This document shows positions 20,419-29,976 of a stretch of 64,000 nt of DNA, one piece after another. This stretch comes from Nanobdellota archaeon. Lineage in GTDB: Archaea > Aenigmatarchaeota > Aenigmatarchaeia > Aenigmatarchaeales > Aenigmatarchaeaceae. Positions within the stretch are counted from its first letter, which is position 1, and each line of letters begins with the position of its first letter. Position numbers and translations under genes: made by a program. The stretch spans positions 1 through 64,000 of the forward strand of contig JAHIDZ010000020.1 of assembly GCA_018901755.1 (NCBI GenBank), written 5' to 3'. The notes beneath the pieces are model-generated. The model did not search any database. It worked only from the letters and a program-made list of their open reading frames with translations, and was not told where the DNA came from.

Positions 20419-21753
20419 CTACATACCTTTAAACTTTCTAGCAAAACGAGACATCATTCCTCGTTTCATGCTCCCACCAGAAAACATTTTCATCATTTTC
20501 TTAGATTGACTATAATTCTTTAGAAGCTCTCGGACATCAGACTCTTGTGTTCCAGAACCTTTAGCTATTCTAGTTATTCTTGAAGAATCTATAATATCAG
20601 GATCTGCTCTCTCTTTCTTAGTCATTGATTCAATTATATATTTCCATTTTTTCATCTTGTCTTCTTGTTTTCCAAGATCAAGATTTTTAGGTAATTTCAT
20701 ACCACCCATACCAGGAATCATGTCCATAACTGATTTTAATGAACCCATTTTACCCATACTCTTTAATTGTTCATAAAAATCATCCATTGAGAATTTACCA
20801 GATGTAAACTTTTCAGCCATTTCTTGAGCTTTACCTGGTTCTATGGCTTCTTGAGCTTTCTCTATTAATGACTGTAAATCTCCAAATCCGATTAATCTTG
20901 ATACGAATCTTTCAGGATCAAAAACTTCTAATGCTTCCATTTTTTCTCCAACCCCAATAAATTTTATAGGAGCATCAGTTACTGCACATGCGGTTATTGC
21001 TCCACCACCTCGCGCAGTTCCATCCATTTTAGTTAAAAATATTCCAGTGATTCCAACCAACTTATTAAATTCAGTTGCCTGTTCTCCAGTAGCTTGACCC
21101 AAATCAGCTGGTATAGCAAGTATCACTTCATCTGGTTTAATCACTTCGCCAAGCTTCCTTAATTCTCTAGCAAGTTCTTCGTCAAGAGCGTCTCTACCAG
21201 AAGAATCAAATATTAATACATCATTATTTTTCAATTCCTTTAATCCGACCTCTGCTATCTTAACTGCATCTTTAATTTCTTTATCGATATAATATGGAAC
21301 ATTAAGCTGTTCTGCTATTTGTTTTAACTGATCCATAGCAGCTGGTCTGTGAACATCACATCCAATTAAAGCTGGTTTCAAACCTTTCTTCTGATAGAAT
21401 TTAGCTAACTTACCAATAGATGTTGTTTTACCAGAACCAAATAATCCTACAAATAATATTCTACCTGGCTTAAGCATAATTTCAGGTTTCTTACCTACAA
21501 ATTTAACAAGTTCTTCGTAAACAATATTTACTATATGTTCTCTAGCAGTCATTCCGCTACTTGGCTTTTCATCTAAAGCTCTTTTCTTAATAGATTCAGT
21601 TAATTTGAATACTAATTTAACATCAACATCTGTAGCTAGAAGTGTTCGTTGTATATCTCTTACTAATTCATTAACAGTATTATTATCAATGTAGCCAGCC
21701 TTAGCTATCTTTCTTAATGCGTCTTTAAGCCCAGAACTTAGTTTCTCAAGCAT
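20419..21753 (-). CDS. srp54: Signal recognition particle Ffh/SRP54
   Basis: 'FVGLFGSGKTTSIGKLAKFYQ', Met-rich M domain. Confidence 0.95.
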   Translation of the reverse strand: MLEKLSSGLKDALRKIAKAGYIDNNTVNELVRDIQRTLLATDVDVKLVFKLTESIKKRALDEKPSSGMTAREHIVNIVYEELVKFVGKKPEIMLKPGRILFVGLFGSGKTTSIGKLAKFYQKKGLKPALIGCDVHRPAAMDQLKQIAEQLNVPYYIDKEIKDAVKIAEVGLKELKNNDVLIFDSSGRDALDEELARELRKLGEVIKPDEVILAIPADLGQATGEQATEFNKLVGITGIFLTKMDGTARGGGAITACAVTDAPIKFIGVGEKMEALEVFDPERFVSRLIGFGDLQSLIEKAQEAIEPGKAQEMAEKFTSGKFSMDDFYEQLKSMGKMGSLKSVMDMIPGMGGMKLPKNLDLGKQEDKMKKWKYIIESMTKKERADPDIIDSSRITRIAKGSGTQESDVRELLKNYSQSKKMMKMFSGGSMKRGMMSRFARKFKGM

Positions 21754-21784
21754 AACTAACTTTTAGTTTGAGTCTTTAAATGTT

Positions 21785-22123
21785 TTATCTTTTAGCTATT
21801 GTGTGCCATGCATATCTTGGACATTTTGTCCCAATATCACAATCTTGACAATATTTAGGATCAAAAGAAACCTGTATAGCATGATGTTCAAATTCCACCG
21901 TTATTTTATTATCTTTATAGAAAACGAAAACATTTGGTGCTTCACAATTCATGCTATGAAGCTCGTTTTTTAGTTCTTCTGCAGTGTATATCGGTGATAA
22001 TTCATACTCGATGCCGTGTCCTTTTTTCTGACCAAGATTTTCACACATTATATTGGGATTTTTTAATATTTCTCTGATTATTGGATCTTTTGCTATTTTA
22101 GGCACCACTATTCTCTCCTCCAA
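21785..22123 (-). CDS. Hypothetical Cys-containing protein
   Basis: 'KYCQDCDIGTKCP'. Confidence 0.45.
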   Translation of the reverse strand: MEERIVVPKIAKDPIIREILKNPNIMCENLGQKKGHGIEYELSPIYTAEELKNELHSMNCEAPNVFVFYKDNKITVEFEHHAIQVSFDPKYCQDCDIGTKCPRYAWHTIAKR

Positions 22124-22368
22124 GCAAAATCTTGTACTGCATCTGTTATATCATTTGCAATTTTTGGAGCGACATTTCTATAAACCTGTCTCTTAACAGT
22201 AGTTTCAATGGTGGTAAGTGTCTTTTCAACATCAATTTCTATTTTTTGATTTAAAAATTCAGATTCTTCATATTTTGAAACATAATCATCTCTAGGTGTC
22301 TGTATCCAATCTAAAGTAATTCTCTTTCCATTTATTCTATAAAATTTTCCAAAACTCATATTTATCAC
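22108..22368 (-). CDS. Hypothetical protein
   Basis: 86-aa ORF. Confidence 0.45.
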   Translation of the reverse strand: MINMSFGKFYRINGKRITLDWIQTPRDDYVSKYEESEFLNQKIEIDVEKTLTTIETTVKRQVYRNVAPKIANDITDAVQDFAWRRE

Positions 22369-22401
22369 TGACTAATAATAGTAAATTAAACTATTTAAAT
22401 C

Positions 22402-23691
22402 TTATTCTATTAGATTTTTAATAATTTCTTCAGGATCAAATTTCTTAAGATCCTTATAGTCCTGCCCAACTCCTAAATATAGAATAGATTTCTTTATGTT
22501 GTGAACAGAAGAAAGAATAGCTCCGCCTTTTTCATAAACATCTGTCTTAGTCAGTATCAAAGCGTCAACCCCAACAGTATCATTAAAAGTAGATGTTTGT
22601 TCTACAACATCATTTCCAGTCAATGCATCAATAACAAGTATTTTCATATCTGGCATATTTACTCTACATATTTTCTTAAGTTCTTCAATTAAATTCAAAT
22701 TAGCATGACTCCTTCCGGCGGTGTCTGCTAGAACAACATCAATATCATTTGCCTTAGCGTGTTTAACTGCATCAAATATTACAGCTGCTGGGTCAGAACC
22801 ATATTTTTGTTTTATTACATTTATTCCAAGCTTCTTTCCATGTTCTTCTAACTGTTCTATAGACGCCGCACGCCATGTATCAGCTGCAGCCATTACAACA
22901 CTAAATCCTTTTTCTTTAAACAAATGCCCAACTCGAGCTATTGTAGTTGTTTTACCAGAACCATTAAATCCTAAAAATATAATCACATATGGTTTCTTTT
23001 TCTTTACAATTTCCATCAAATCAATGTTTTCAACATTAAGTATATCTTTTACAGATTTTTTCAAACTTTCTTTAACAATATCATCAATTTTCTTCCTATC
23101 GATAGATTGACCAATCAAACTACTTCGCAAATCATTAATTATTTTTTCAGCAACTTCAACCGCTACGTCAGATTGAACTAATGATATTTGTAAGTCCCAC
23201 AAAATATCTCTAATATCTTCTTCTTTCAATTCTTTTTCAGTAATTGCTTTCTTTATCTTTATTAAAAATCCTTCTTTCTTTTTCGTTTGAATCTTTTTTA
23301 TTTCTTCTTGTTTCTTCTCAATTGATGGTTCCATTTTCACAGATTTACTTTCTTGTTTCATTTCAGGTTCTAGAGTAATTTGTTCTTCAACTTTGATATC
23401 TTCATCAACAAATTCTTCAACTTGTTTACTTACTGTTATTATTGGAGTTTCTTCAACTTCTTCTATTTCAACTTTTTCTACAATCGGTTCTTCTAATTTC
23501 TTCTGTAGTTCTGCAATTTCTGCATCCAATTCTGCTAATTTCTTTTCTCTTTCTTCTTTAATATCATCCTTAATAACGTCATCAATTTTTTCAGAAATAT
23601 CTTCTATTTGAGGTTCATCCTCTTTAGTCTTAACAATATTAGAAATTTTATCAACGCTTTCTTTCAGCTTTTTCTTTAAAAAACCGAACAT
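22402..23691 (-). CDS. ftsY: FtsY, SRP receptor
   Basis: 'VIIFLGFNGSGKTTTIARVGHLFKEKG', acidic N-terminus. Confidence 0.95.
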   Translation of the reverse strand: MFGFLKKKLKESVDKISNIVKTKEDEPQIEDISEKIDDVIKDDIKEEREKKLAELDAEIAELQKKLEEPIVEKVEIEEVEETPIITVSKQVEEFVDEDIKVEEQITLEPEMKQESKSVKMEPSIEKKQEEIKKIQTKKKEGFLIKIKKAITEKELKEEDIRDILWDLQISLVQSDVAVEVAEKIINDLRSSLIGQSIDRKKIDDIVKESLKKSVKDILNVENIDLMEIVKKKKPYVIIFLGFNGSGKTTTIARVGHLFKEKGFSVVMAAADTWRAASIEQLEEHGKKLGINVIKQKYGSDPAAVIFDAVKHAKANDIDVVLADTAGRSHANLNLIEELKKICRVNMPDMKILVIDALTGNDVVEQTSTFNDTVGVDALILTKTDVYEKGGAILSSVHNIKKSILYLGVGQDYKDLKKFDPEEIIKNLIE

Positions 23692-23693
23692 AT

Positions 23694-24077
23694 TTATTCT
23701 AACTCATTTTGAATTTTTAGCAACTGTGTTTCGATTTTATTCATTTCAGACATTACTTTTTTAGATGCTTTTTCAAATTCGGTCATTTTTTCTAAAACCA
23801 TCTTAATAGCTTCATTTCTTTTCTTTTTTACAGCCATTCCTGCACCAATTGAAACTAATATTTCCTCATTATTTTCCACTTTTCCAAGAACAAAATATGA
23901 TGATCCTAATGGTATGTAAGCTTCGCCCTTATTATTACCGATTTCTTCCAATGCAAGCTTTGTTCTTTCAAACTCTTCCATTGAACTATTTATTAGTTTA
24001 AGTCTATCATCAAGCATTTTAAAATTATTCTGTAATACTTGAAACTGCATCATTTTTTCTTGTTTTTCATCTGTCAT
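23694..24077 (-). CDS. pfdA: Prefoldin alpha subunit
   Basis: Coiled coils flanking 'AYIPLGSSYFVLGKVENNEEILVSIGAGMAVKK'; between ftsY and tif6. Confidence 0.85.
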   Translation of the reverse strand: MTDEKQEKMMQFQVLQNNFKMLDDRLKLINSSMEEFERTKLALEEIGNNKGEAYIPLGSSYFVLGKVENNEEILVSIGAGMAVKKKRNEAIKMVLEKMTEFEKASKKVMSEMNKIETQLLKIQNELE

Positions 24078-25399
24078 TCAAACACCTCAATATAATTTTC
24101 TACTATTTTTTTTTTTGACGCATCTATTATAATTTTTCTAGCATTAGTTGTAGTCTTATAAATATAAGCTTTAGTATTTAAACTATTTTGATTTACTATT
24201 TTTAACATGCCCATGTCCTTAAATTGATTTAATCTTAAACATATTGTGGCATCTGAACGATTGAAATTCTCCTTAATAATTGGTGAAGACAAATAACCAT
24301 ATTTTTCTTCTATTTCACAAAATATTTTTAAAGTTTTTATTAGAGCTTCTGTTGGTAAAAATTTAGTTTTTTCGTATCTTGTATATTTTTCAATCAGTTT
24401 TCTAAGTCTTATTTTCTTATAATCTATGTCGAAATTTATCTTGCTAAAAAATATTTCTAGATTTTTCTTAGTGGTTATGCACAGTTTCCATCGATGTCTT
24501 AAATGTAATTTATTATCTTTAATAAAACTTGTCTGGTCTACTACTATATTATTAATGGAGATGCCAAAACTTTCTAATAATTTTTTATCGCCCTTAAATA
24601 TTTCTGATGAATACTTTAATAATTTGTTCTTAAGTATTTTTTTCCTAAACATTTTTGATATGCAAGTTACATTCGCAGATAAACTCAAATATATTTCATT
24701 TCGCGATATACAACCCTCGTCGTCAAATGCCTGCTTTAAAAATGCACCTCTTATAATTTCATCGGCATCCATGATAAAATGTGGTATTTCAAGATTAGTA
24801 ACTACTTTATTTCCCGATTTTAATCCGATGCAATTAACCAAAACTATACCGATTATTTTTGGAAAAAGCAGTCTCTCCTTTTTTGGATTAGCGGCTGAAT
24901 ATATATCTCCAAAAACATTAGACATAGCATTATAAACTTTTCTTCTAATCTTTTTATCTGAATTAAAATAGTATGGATTTAGCGTAGTGGCTATGCCGCC
25001 ATCATGTAATATGGAACTAATAATTATAGCGCCATCAACAGAATTAAGATTAAATGGTAACTTGGGGTTCACCAGACCTTTACCACCGCTCTTTACACCA
25101 ATTTTAAATATATTTTGTTCGGTTTCTTTTAATAAATTTTTATCTAAAGTTAAAATAATTTTTCTGAGATCTCTTAGTGATATAGCTCGAATTCCGTAAA
25201 TAAATTTTTTAACTATGGAATAAGATAAATTAGAAACTCTGCAAAACTCAGCTTTATTTTTTATCATACTAGAAATTTTCTTATGGAAATCTTTTCTGAG
25301 TTCAACATATACCTTATCTGATGGCAAATTCCAAAGATAAACAACTCCACTATCTTTAATAGAATTTTTATTCATATAAGATATTTTAGTACTATACAA
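24074..25399 (-). CDS. LAGLIDADG-type endonuclease-like protein embedded in the translation operon
   Basis: 'GAIIISSILHDGGIATT' and 'IIRGAFLKQAFDDEGCIS'; ATG start probably near 25375. Confidence 0.75.
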   Translation of the reverse strand: MYSTKISYMNKNSIKDSGVVYLWNLPSDKVYVELRKDFHKKISSMIKNKAEFCRVSNLSYSIVKKFIYGIRAISLRDLRKIILTLDKNLLKETEQNIFKIGVKSGGKGLVNPKLPFNLNSVDGAIIISSILHDGGIATTLNPYYFNSDKKIRRKVYNAMSNVFGDIYSAANPKKERLLFPKIIGIVLVNCIGLKSGNKVVTNLEIPHFIMDADEIIRGAFLKQAFDDEGCISRNEIYLSLSANVTCISKMFRKKILKNKLLKYSSEIFKGDKKLLESFGISINNIVVDQTSFIKDNKLHLRHRWKLCITTKKNLEIFFSKINFDIDYKKIRLRKLIEKYTRYEKTKFLPTEALIKTLKIFCEIEEKYGYLSSPIIKENFNRSDATICLRLNQFKDMGMLKIVNQNSLNTKAYIYKTTTNARKIIIDASKKKIVENYIEVFE

Positions 25400-26053
25400 T
25401 TATATAAAGACTTCCATCGCTCTATCTAATTCAGGACCAGTTGATTTTTCAGATACAACCATGCCTTTACTATTTACTATGATTCCAGCTTTTATAAATG
25501 GTGTACCGAAATTAATAGTTCCAACATCAGCTTTAACTTTTAATATATTTTCTATTTCTTTAATTTCGATCTCTTTACTATCTCTATGGCATAAACAACC
25601 ATTATTTGTAGCGCGCCCGGCTGAGCCAACTATGGTTTCTTTTGCTAAATGTCCAACTTGAACATCTACACCCAAACAATCAGAAATTTCTTTCTTATAT
25701 TTTCGAAGCAAATTTGATATAATACAACCATTATCATTACATAATACAAGATTGCCCAATGCTGTATGATCTGTTTCAATTACTTGAACATTTACACCGA
25801 GTAGTTCTTTCAATCGCTTAATTTCATAACCTTCCGTAGTCTTAGGAACAATAATACCATTACTATTACCAGCTGCAAATATGCCAGCAAATACTGTTTC
25901 AGATATAGAAACCGGTACAACCTTAACACCGAGCACATCACTTATCTTTTTTACTGAATTTGGCTCAAATCCAAGCAAACAATAAGATTCAGTGGCAAAG
26001 CCATATAGGCCTATATTCCGATCACCATTAAAACTAGTCTTAAGGAATTGCAT
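25400..26053 (-). CDS. eif6: Translation initiation factor aIF6
   Basis: 'IGLYGFATESYCLLG' and 'VIETDHTALGNLVLCNDNGCIIS'. Confidence 0.95.
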   Translation of the reverse strand: MQFLKTSFNGDRNIGLYGFATESYCLLGFEPNSVKKISDVLGVKVVPVSISETVFAGIFAAGNSNGIIVPKTTEGYEIKRLKELLGVNVQVIETDHTALGNLVLCNDNGCIISNLLRKYKKEISDCLGVDVQVGHLAKETIVGSAGRATNNGCLCHRDSKEIEIKEIENILKVKADVGTINFGTPFIKAGIIVNSKGMVVSEKSTGPELDRAMEVFI

Positions 26054-26129
26054 GAAGTGATTTACGAGATAGAAATATTTAAGCTTTCGCTAATGATACA
26101 TTTAACCGTAAATTAGAAAAAAATGTCAA

Positions 26130-26576
26130 TTATTCTTTTAGAGGTTCAGAAATTTCTGGTTTAGTCGGTGCTTCAGGTTTTCCAGATTCTTCTTTTATTT
26201 CTTCCTGTATTGTCTGTTTCTTTCTTTCTTTTCTCTCTTCTTTTATTTTTTCTTTCTTACCTTCCTTCTTTTTTGCTTTTTCTTTAGCCTCTTCAGCAGT
26301 AAGTGTTTTTATATCTACACCAACTAATTCTGCTAAAACAGCATTACTATCTAATTTGGCATGAATTCTTATTTTTCTCGGTGGTTTTTGTATTCCTCGT
26401 GCCCAAACAGAATTATTTATTGAAAATCCTATTTTAACATTTTCACATTTCATATGTCTCTGTAAGTAAGCTCTAATTATATCTATTGCTTTTCTAGCTC
26501 GAGCATTTCTTGCTACCGTTCTATATGCTTTCCTTAAAGGTATTGTGAAAATCTTTTCTTCTGCCATAAAAATCAT
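26130..26576 (-). CDS. rpl31e: 50S ribosomal protein L31e with long Lys/Glu tail
   Basis: 'FTIPLRKAYRTVARNARARKAIDIIRAYLQRHMK'. Confidence 0.93.
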   Translation of the reverse strand: MIFMAEEKIFTIPLRKAYRTVARNARARKAIDIIRAYLQRHMKCENVKIGFSINNSVWARGIQKPPRKIRIHAKLDSNAVLAELVGVDIKTLTAEEAKEKAKKKEGKKEKIKEERKERKKQTIQEEIKEESGKPEAPTKPEISEPLKE

Positions 26577-26740
26577 ATCTTTAATCTACTTCTTCTCCAG
26601 TGTTTGTGTTTATGCACACGTATTTTTCTTGTTCTAGCACGTTTTCCATATTTCTTAAGATCGCACCATCTAGGCGCAGCTCCTCTTTTTCTTGCTGCTA
26701 TTAATCTTAATTTTCTTCCCAAATTTTGTATTGCTCCCAT
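26573..26740 (-). CDS. rpl39e: 50S ribosomal protein L39e
   Basis: Not in ORF track. MGAIQNLGRKLRLIAARKRGAAPRWCDLKKYGKRARTRKIRVHKHKHWRRSRLKI. Confidence 0.92.
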   Translation of the reverse strand: MGAIQNLGRKLRLIAARKRGAAPRWCDLKKYGKRARTRKIRVHKHKHWRRSRLKI

Positions 26741-26742
26741 TC

Positions 26743-27006
26743 TTATTTCCTCTTTTTCTTTATTTTGGTTTTCTTCTTTTCTCCTATTAATACTTCCAAT
26801 ATTTGCTTTAATTTATTATCATCAATTTTCTCGTTTAACTGTCCTGTTTGATAGACTTGAAGTAAATACGCTTCTAGTTGTGAAGCAACTGTCTGATTCC
26901 CAAGTCTGACTCGAGATAAACGCTCAAATGCTTCACGAGTCATCATTTTCTTTAAAATCTCACTTTTAACTTCTTCCATTCTTTGCATGCTTTCTTTATC
27001 TAACAT
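26743..27006 (-). CDS. PDCD5-family DNA-binding protein
   Basis: 'PPEARERLSRV'-like 'TREAFERLSRVRLGNQTVASQLEAYLLQVYQTGQ'. Confidence 0.88.
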   Translation of the reverse strand: MLDKESMQRMEEVKSEILKKMMTREAFERLSRVRLGNQTVASQLEAYLLQVYQTGQLNEKIDDNKLKQILEVLIGEKKKTKIKKKRK

Positions 27007-27391
27007 GCCTATCTACCAAAGACTGTCCTTTACTTGTTACAATTCTTCCTTTCTTAGGTTTATCAACTTGTTTTATTAAATCAGATTGTTCAAGTTGTTG
27101 AAGCATTAATCTTATAATTTTACCGCCAGCTTTCATTGCATGTGGTGGTTTGTGTCCTCTACGTTTTCTTGCGCCATATACTGTTCTTAATCGTGATACA
27201 CCTACCGGTCCATGTAAATAAACTTGTCTTAAAACTGCTGCTGCTCTTATGTACCACCAATCTTCTTGCTGTGGTGGTCTGTATGCACATACTCCAGTCT
27301 TTATGTAAGCTGCCCATTCTGGAGGCTTTATTTTACTGTTTTTCTTAAGTGTTTCTTTAATTCCACTTATTGTTTGTGCTGGTGTTTTCAT
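26996..27391 (-). CDS. rps19e: 30S ribosomal protein S19e
   Basis: 'KPPEWAAYIKTG', 'DWWYIRAAAVLRQVYLHGPVGVSRLRTVYG'. Confidence 0.95.
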   Translation of the reverse strand: MKTPAQTISGIKETLKKNSKIKPPEWAAYIKTGVCAYRPPQQEDWWYIRAAAVLRQVYLHGPVGVSRLRTVYGARKRRGHKPPHAMKAGGKIIRLMLQQLEQSDLIKQVDKPKKGRIVTSKGQSLVDRHVR

Positions 27392-27424
27392 TTAAATCAC
27401 TTCTTTTATATCTGTTATCAAGGT

Positions 27425-27583
27425 TTAAAAGTCTTTTGGTACTTTATATTTCTTAGATAATTTGTTTATTAAATTATCATATCTGGTTGCAAAGTCTGGA
27501 AACTTCTTTTTCATCTCTCGCAATATCTGTATACGTTCTCTAGCTATTCCTTGATTTTCTTTGCGCTTATCATTATAGTTCAT
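27425..27583 (-). CDS. 52-aa RNase P component 4 (Rpp21)-like N-terminal helix ORF without zinc ribbon
   Basis: MNYNDKRKENQGIARERIQILREMKKKFPDFATRYDNLINKLSKKYKVPKDF; immediately upstream of S19e, where rnp4 often sits. Confidence 0.55.
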   Translation of the reverse strand: MNYNDKRKENQGIARERIQILREMKKKFPDFATRYDNLINKLSKKYKVPKDF

Positions 27584-27681
27584 ATTAAGAATTAGTCTAT
27601 ATATAGTTTAAAAATGGTACACTCGGGGAGCATGAGTGGTTCTCTTACGTTTAGTAAAAATAATACATTAATTTATTTTCT

Positions 27682-28386
27682 TCATTTAGAACTAACTTTT
27701 CTCTTAGTCGTTTTCATAGGAACATATCTAATAACTTCTTTTCCCATTCCATGAGTTCTAACCAAAACAAATAAAAGAATTATAACAATTAGTGCAATTC
27801 CGCCAATCAAAACATTTCCATCAGAAACACATGTTGCATAGCCAGCTGTCACACTTCCTTGTAAACTAAGTAGATACATTCCAAACAGAGCTAGTATAGA
27901 TATCGCCGTTATAATAGTTTTTTTATTTTTCTTCATATCAGAGCGCCCACCTTTTTCCCACAGTGTGTTTGCTTTTTCCTGATCACCAAGTGCTTCATAC
28001 ACACGTGCTGCAGAATAATAACTTTTATCATTTTCTAATACCCTCGCTAATCTAATAGCATCTTGATCTTTTCCGCCCATGTGATATAGTGCTGCAGCAG
28101 CTTCAAAGTTTCTATGCGTACCATTATTTTCTTGCTCAACTTTTTCAGCAACTGATAATATCCCCTTAGTATCACCAATTTCTTTAAAAATTGATGTAGC
28201 ACGATTTATGTCTCCAGAATCTAAATATCCAGTTGCAACCCTTTTCAAACCACGTTTGTTATCAGTATCTCTATATATTGCTTCTGCTTCAGTACGAAAC
28301 GCTGGAAAATTTTCATAGCTTTTTGCAGTACTAGTAGTTTTAATATTACTGATTTTTCTCTTTACTTTATCTAAATATTTTCCCAT
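27682..28386 (-). CDS. TPR-like repeat plus TM protein
   Basis: Helical repeats 'ALYHMGGKDQDAIRLARVLE', two C-terminal TM segments. Confidence 0.5.
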   Translation of the reverse strand: MGKYLDKVKRKISNIKTTSTAKSYENFPAFRTEAEAIYRDTDNKRGLKRVATGYLDSGDINRATSIFKEIGDTKGILSVAEKVEQENNGTHRNFEAAAALYHMGGKDQDAIRLARVLENDKSYYSAARVYEALGDQEKANTLWEKGGRSDMKKNKKTIITAISILALFGMYLLSLQGSVTAGYATCVSDGNVLIGGIALIVIILLFVLVRTHGMGKEVIRYVPMKTTKRKVSSK

Positions 28387-28500
28387 AAATAATATATAAC
28401 TGAATATCTATAAAAAGGTGTTTCTATTTGGCCGAAGAAACAATTTCTATAACATCAAAATTAAGAAAATATAACTCTATTCAAAACATAAAAGAATCAT

Positions 28501-28624
28501 TGGTGCATCTGGGGGGATTTGAACCCCCGTCAACAGCTATCTTCGAAGTCTTGGAAGGCCTATCGACAACTATTTTAATTATTAAAACAGTCGCTTGCGA
28601 TCCTAACCACTAGACTACAGATGC
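28501..28624 (-). tRNA. tRNA-Gly(TCC) with two introns (28560..28595 at 29/30; 28539..28551 at 37/38), CCA encoded
   Basis: Acceptor GCATCTG/CAGATGC; anticodon stem GCA|GC to GCTGT after splicing; BHB helices ATCG/CGAT and CTTC/GAAG. Confidence 0.88.
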
Positions 28625-28658
28625 ATGTATTCTGATTTCTTATTTATCTTCTAACCTT

Positions 28659-29531
28659 TTAAATATTACTAACCATTAAACTAACGGCACATCCATCGAA
28701 TAGTTCTATTATTTTGTTTATTTGTTCTCTTTTGAATATATTTATACTCCACGAATTCATCGTTCTGTCTTGGTAAATTTTGGCTTTGATATTTAAAGAA
28801 TCTAACATTATTGAAATATCTTCTAAAATTGCTCTTGTACTTTGTTTAATCGCAAATGTCATTCTTCCATCTTTTCTTACACTTAAAGAACCATCGCTGT
28901 TAAAAAATCCATATATAAATGCAATTTTATTTTCGTTGTTGGATTTAAATATTAATTTTGGCACTCTTATTCTATCTTTCTTTTTTCCTAAGGGAATATC
29001 AAAAACTCTATTAAGAAATTCTTTTAATGGAACAGAAGTAATTTCAAGCAAATAATAATTATCAATCGATTTGAATTTACAATTGATATTAAAAATATCC
29101 ATTAATATCTTTTTAGCTCGTTTTACTTCTAAATGAGATGAAGATATAAGTAAAGTGCCTTTCTTGAAAGTTATGCATCCATCACCTAAAATTAGCCCCA
29201 CCAAATAACTTAAGGGTACTGTTAATTTTATTGGCAAATTGATTGGTTTACTGTTTCTTGAAGAAAAGCCATTATTATTGCCATATATCTTATCAAAATA
29301 AGAAAAGTCTCTAATTTGGTCACAAAGACGATATAGATTTTTTATAGAAATTGGAGTATCTTTTTTCCATTTGTATATTAATGATTTATGAACGTTTAAT
29401 TTTTCAGCCAATTTACTAAAACTAATTCTTGGTTTTATCCTTAGAAGTATCTCATTAATAATATGCCCAATGCCATGAATATATATTTCTGAATTAGATT
29501 CTTTTAATTGAACCAAATAATTTTCTATCAT
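28659..29531 (-). CDS. HTH + LAGLIDADG homing endonuclease-like protein
   Basis: 'LSYLVGLILGDGCITF' and 'IAFIYGFFNSDGSLSV'; N-terminal 'KLAEKLNVHKSLIYKWKK'. Confidence 0.88.
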   Translation of the reverse strand: MIENYLVQLKESNSEIYIHGIGHIINEILLRIKPRISFSKLAEKLNVHKSLIYKWKKDTPISIKNLYRLCDQIRDFSYFDKIYGNNNGFSSRNSKPINLPIKLTVPLSYLVGLILGDGCITFKKGTLLISSSHLEVKRAKKILMDIFNINCKFKSIDNYYLLEITSVPLKEFLNRVFDIPLGKKKDRIRVPKLIFKSNNENKIAFIYGFFNSDGSLSVRKDGRMTFAIKQSTRAILEDISIMLDSLNIKAKIYQDRTMNSWSINIFKREQINKIIELFDGCAVSLMVSNI

Positions 29532-29555
29532 TTCTAACCACTAGATTACGAGTGC
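29530..29555 (-). pseudogene. Orphan tRNA 5'-half (acceptor + D-arm)
   Basis: GCACTCGTAATCTAGTGGTTAGAA, resembling tRNA-Gly GCATCTGTAGTCTAGTGGTTAGGA; no 3' half found nearby. Confidence 0.6.
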
Positions 29556-29963
29556 TTACAAACTTTTCTTTATTTCTTCTACTACTTTCTTCATATCTTC
29601 TTCTTTAAATTCTTTTGTTTTTGTATTAGGTATCGGTATTTCTCCGTGTCCATCATCATCATATCTAGGAAGAATATGGACATGCGTATGTTGTACTCCC
29701 ATGCCAGCTACAACCATTTCAACCCAATCTATTTTAAGAGAATCTCTCATTGCATTTGCAATTTTCTTAGCAGTGTGCATTATTTTAGTATATTCCTCAT
29801 CTTCATGATGCCAAAGCCATCGCTTATGATTTTTTGGTATTACCATTGAATGTCCTAGTGTTAATTGTGATCTATCCAATATAACAATTACTTCATTATC
29901 TTCATATATTTTATGACAAGGCACTTCTCCTTTCGCAATCTTACAAAATATACAATCTGTCAT
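29556..29963 (-). CDS. HIT-family hydrolase
   Basis: 'CIFCKIAKGEVPCHKIYED' and 'HTHVHILPRY'; longer ORF to 30086 overlaps tRNA-Trp. Confidence 0.92.
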   Translation of the reverse strand: MTDCIFCKIAKGEVPCHKIYEDNEVIVILDRSQLTLGHSMVIPKNHKRWLWHHEDEEYTKIMHTAKKIANAMRDSLKIDWVEMVVAGMGVQHTHVHILPRYDDDGHGEIPIPNTKTKEFKEEDMKKVVEEIKKSL

Positions 29964-29976
29964 AATATCATCATTA

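Noticed and set aside
22721-23110. Plus-strand Ser/Ile-rich ORFs opposite ftsY, srp54, infB and other real genes
   Set aside because: Low-complexity antisense translations of confident minus-strand genes.
28900-29560. Large LAGLIDADG-containing intron within a single tRNA spanning 28.5-29.56 kb
   Set aside because: The 5' half GCACTCG does not pair with tRNA-Gly CAGATGC, and tRNA-Gly has its own complete 5' half.
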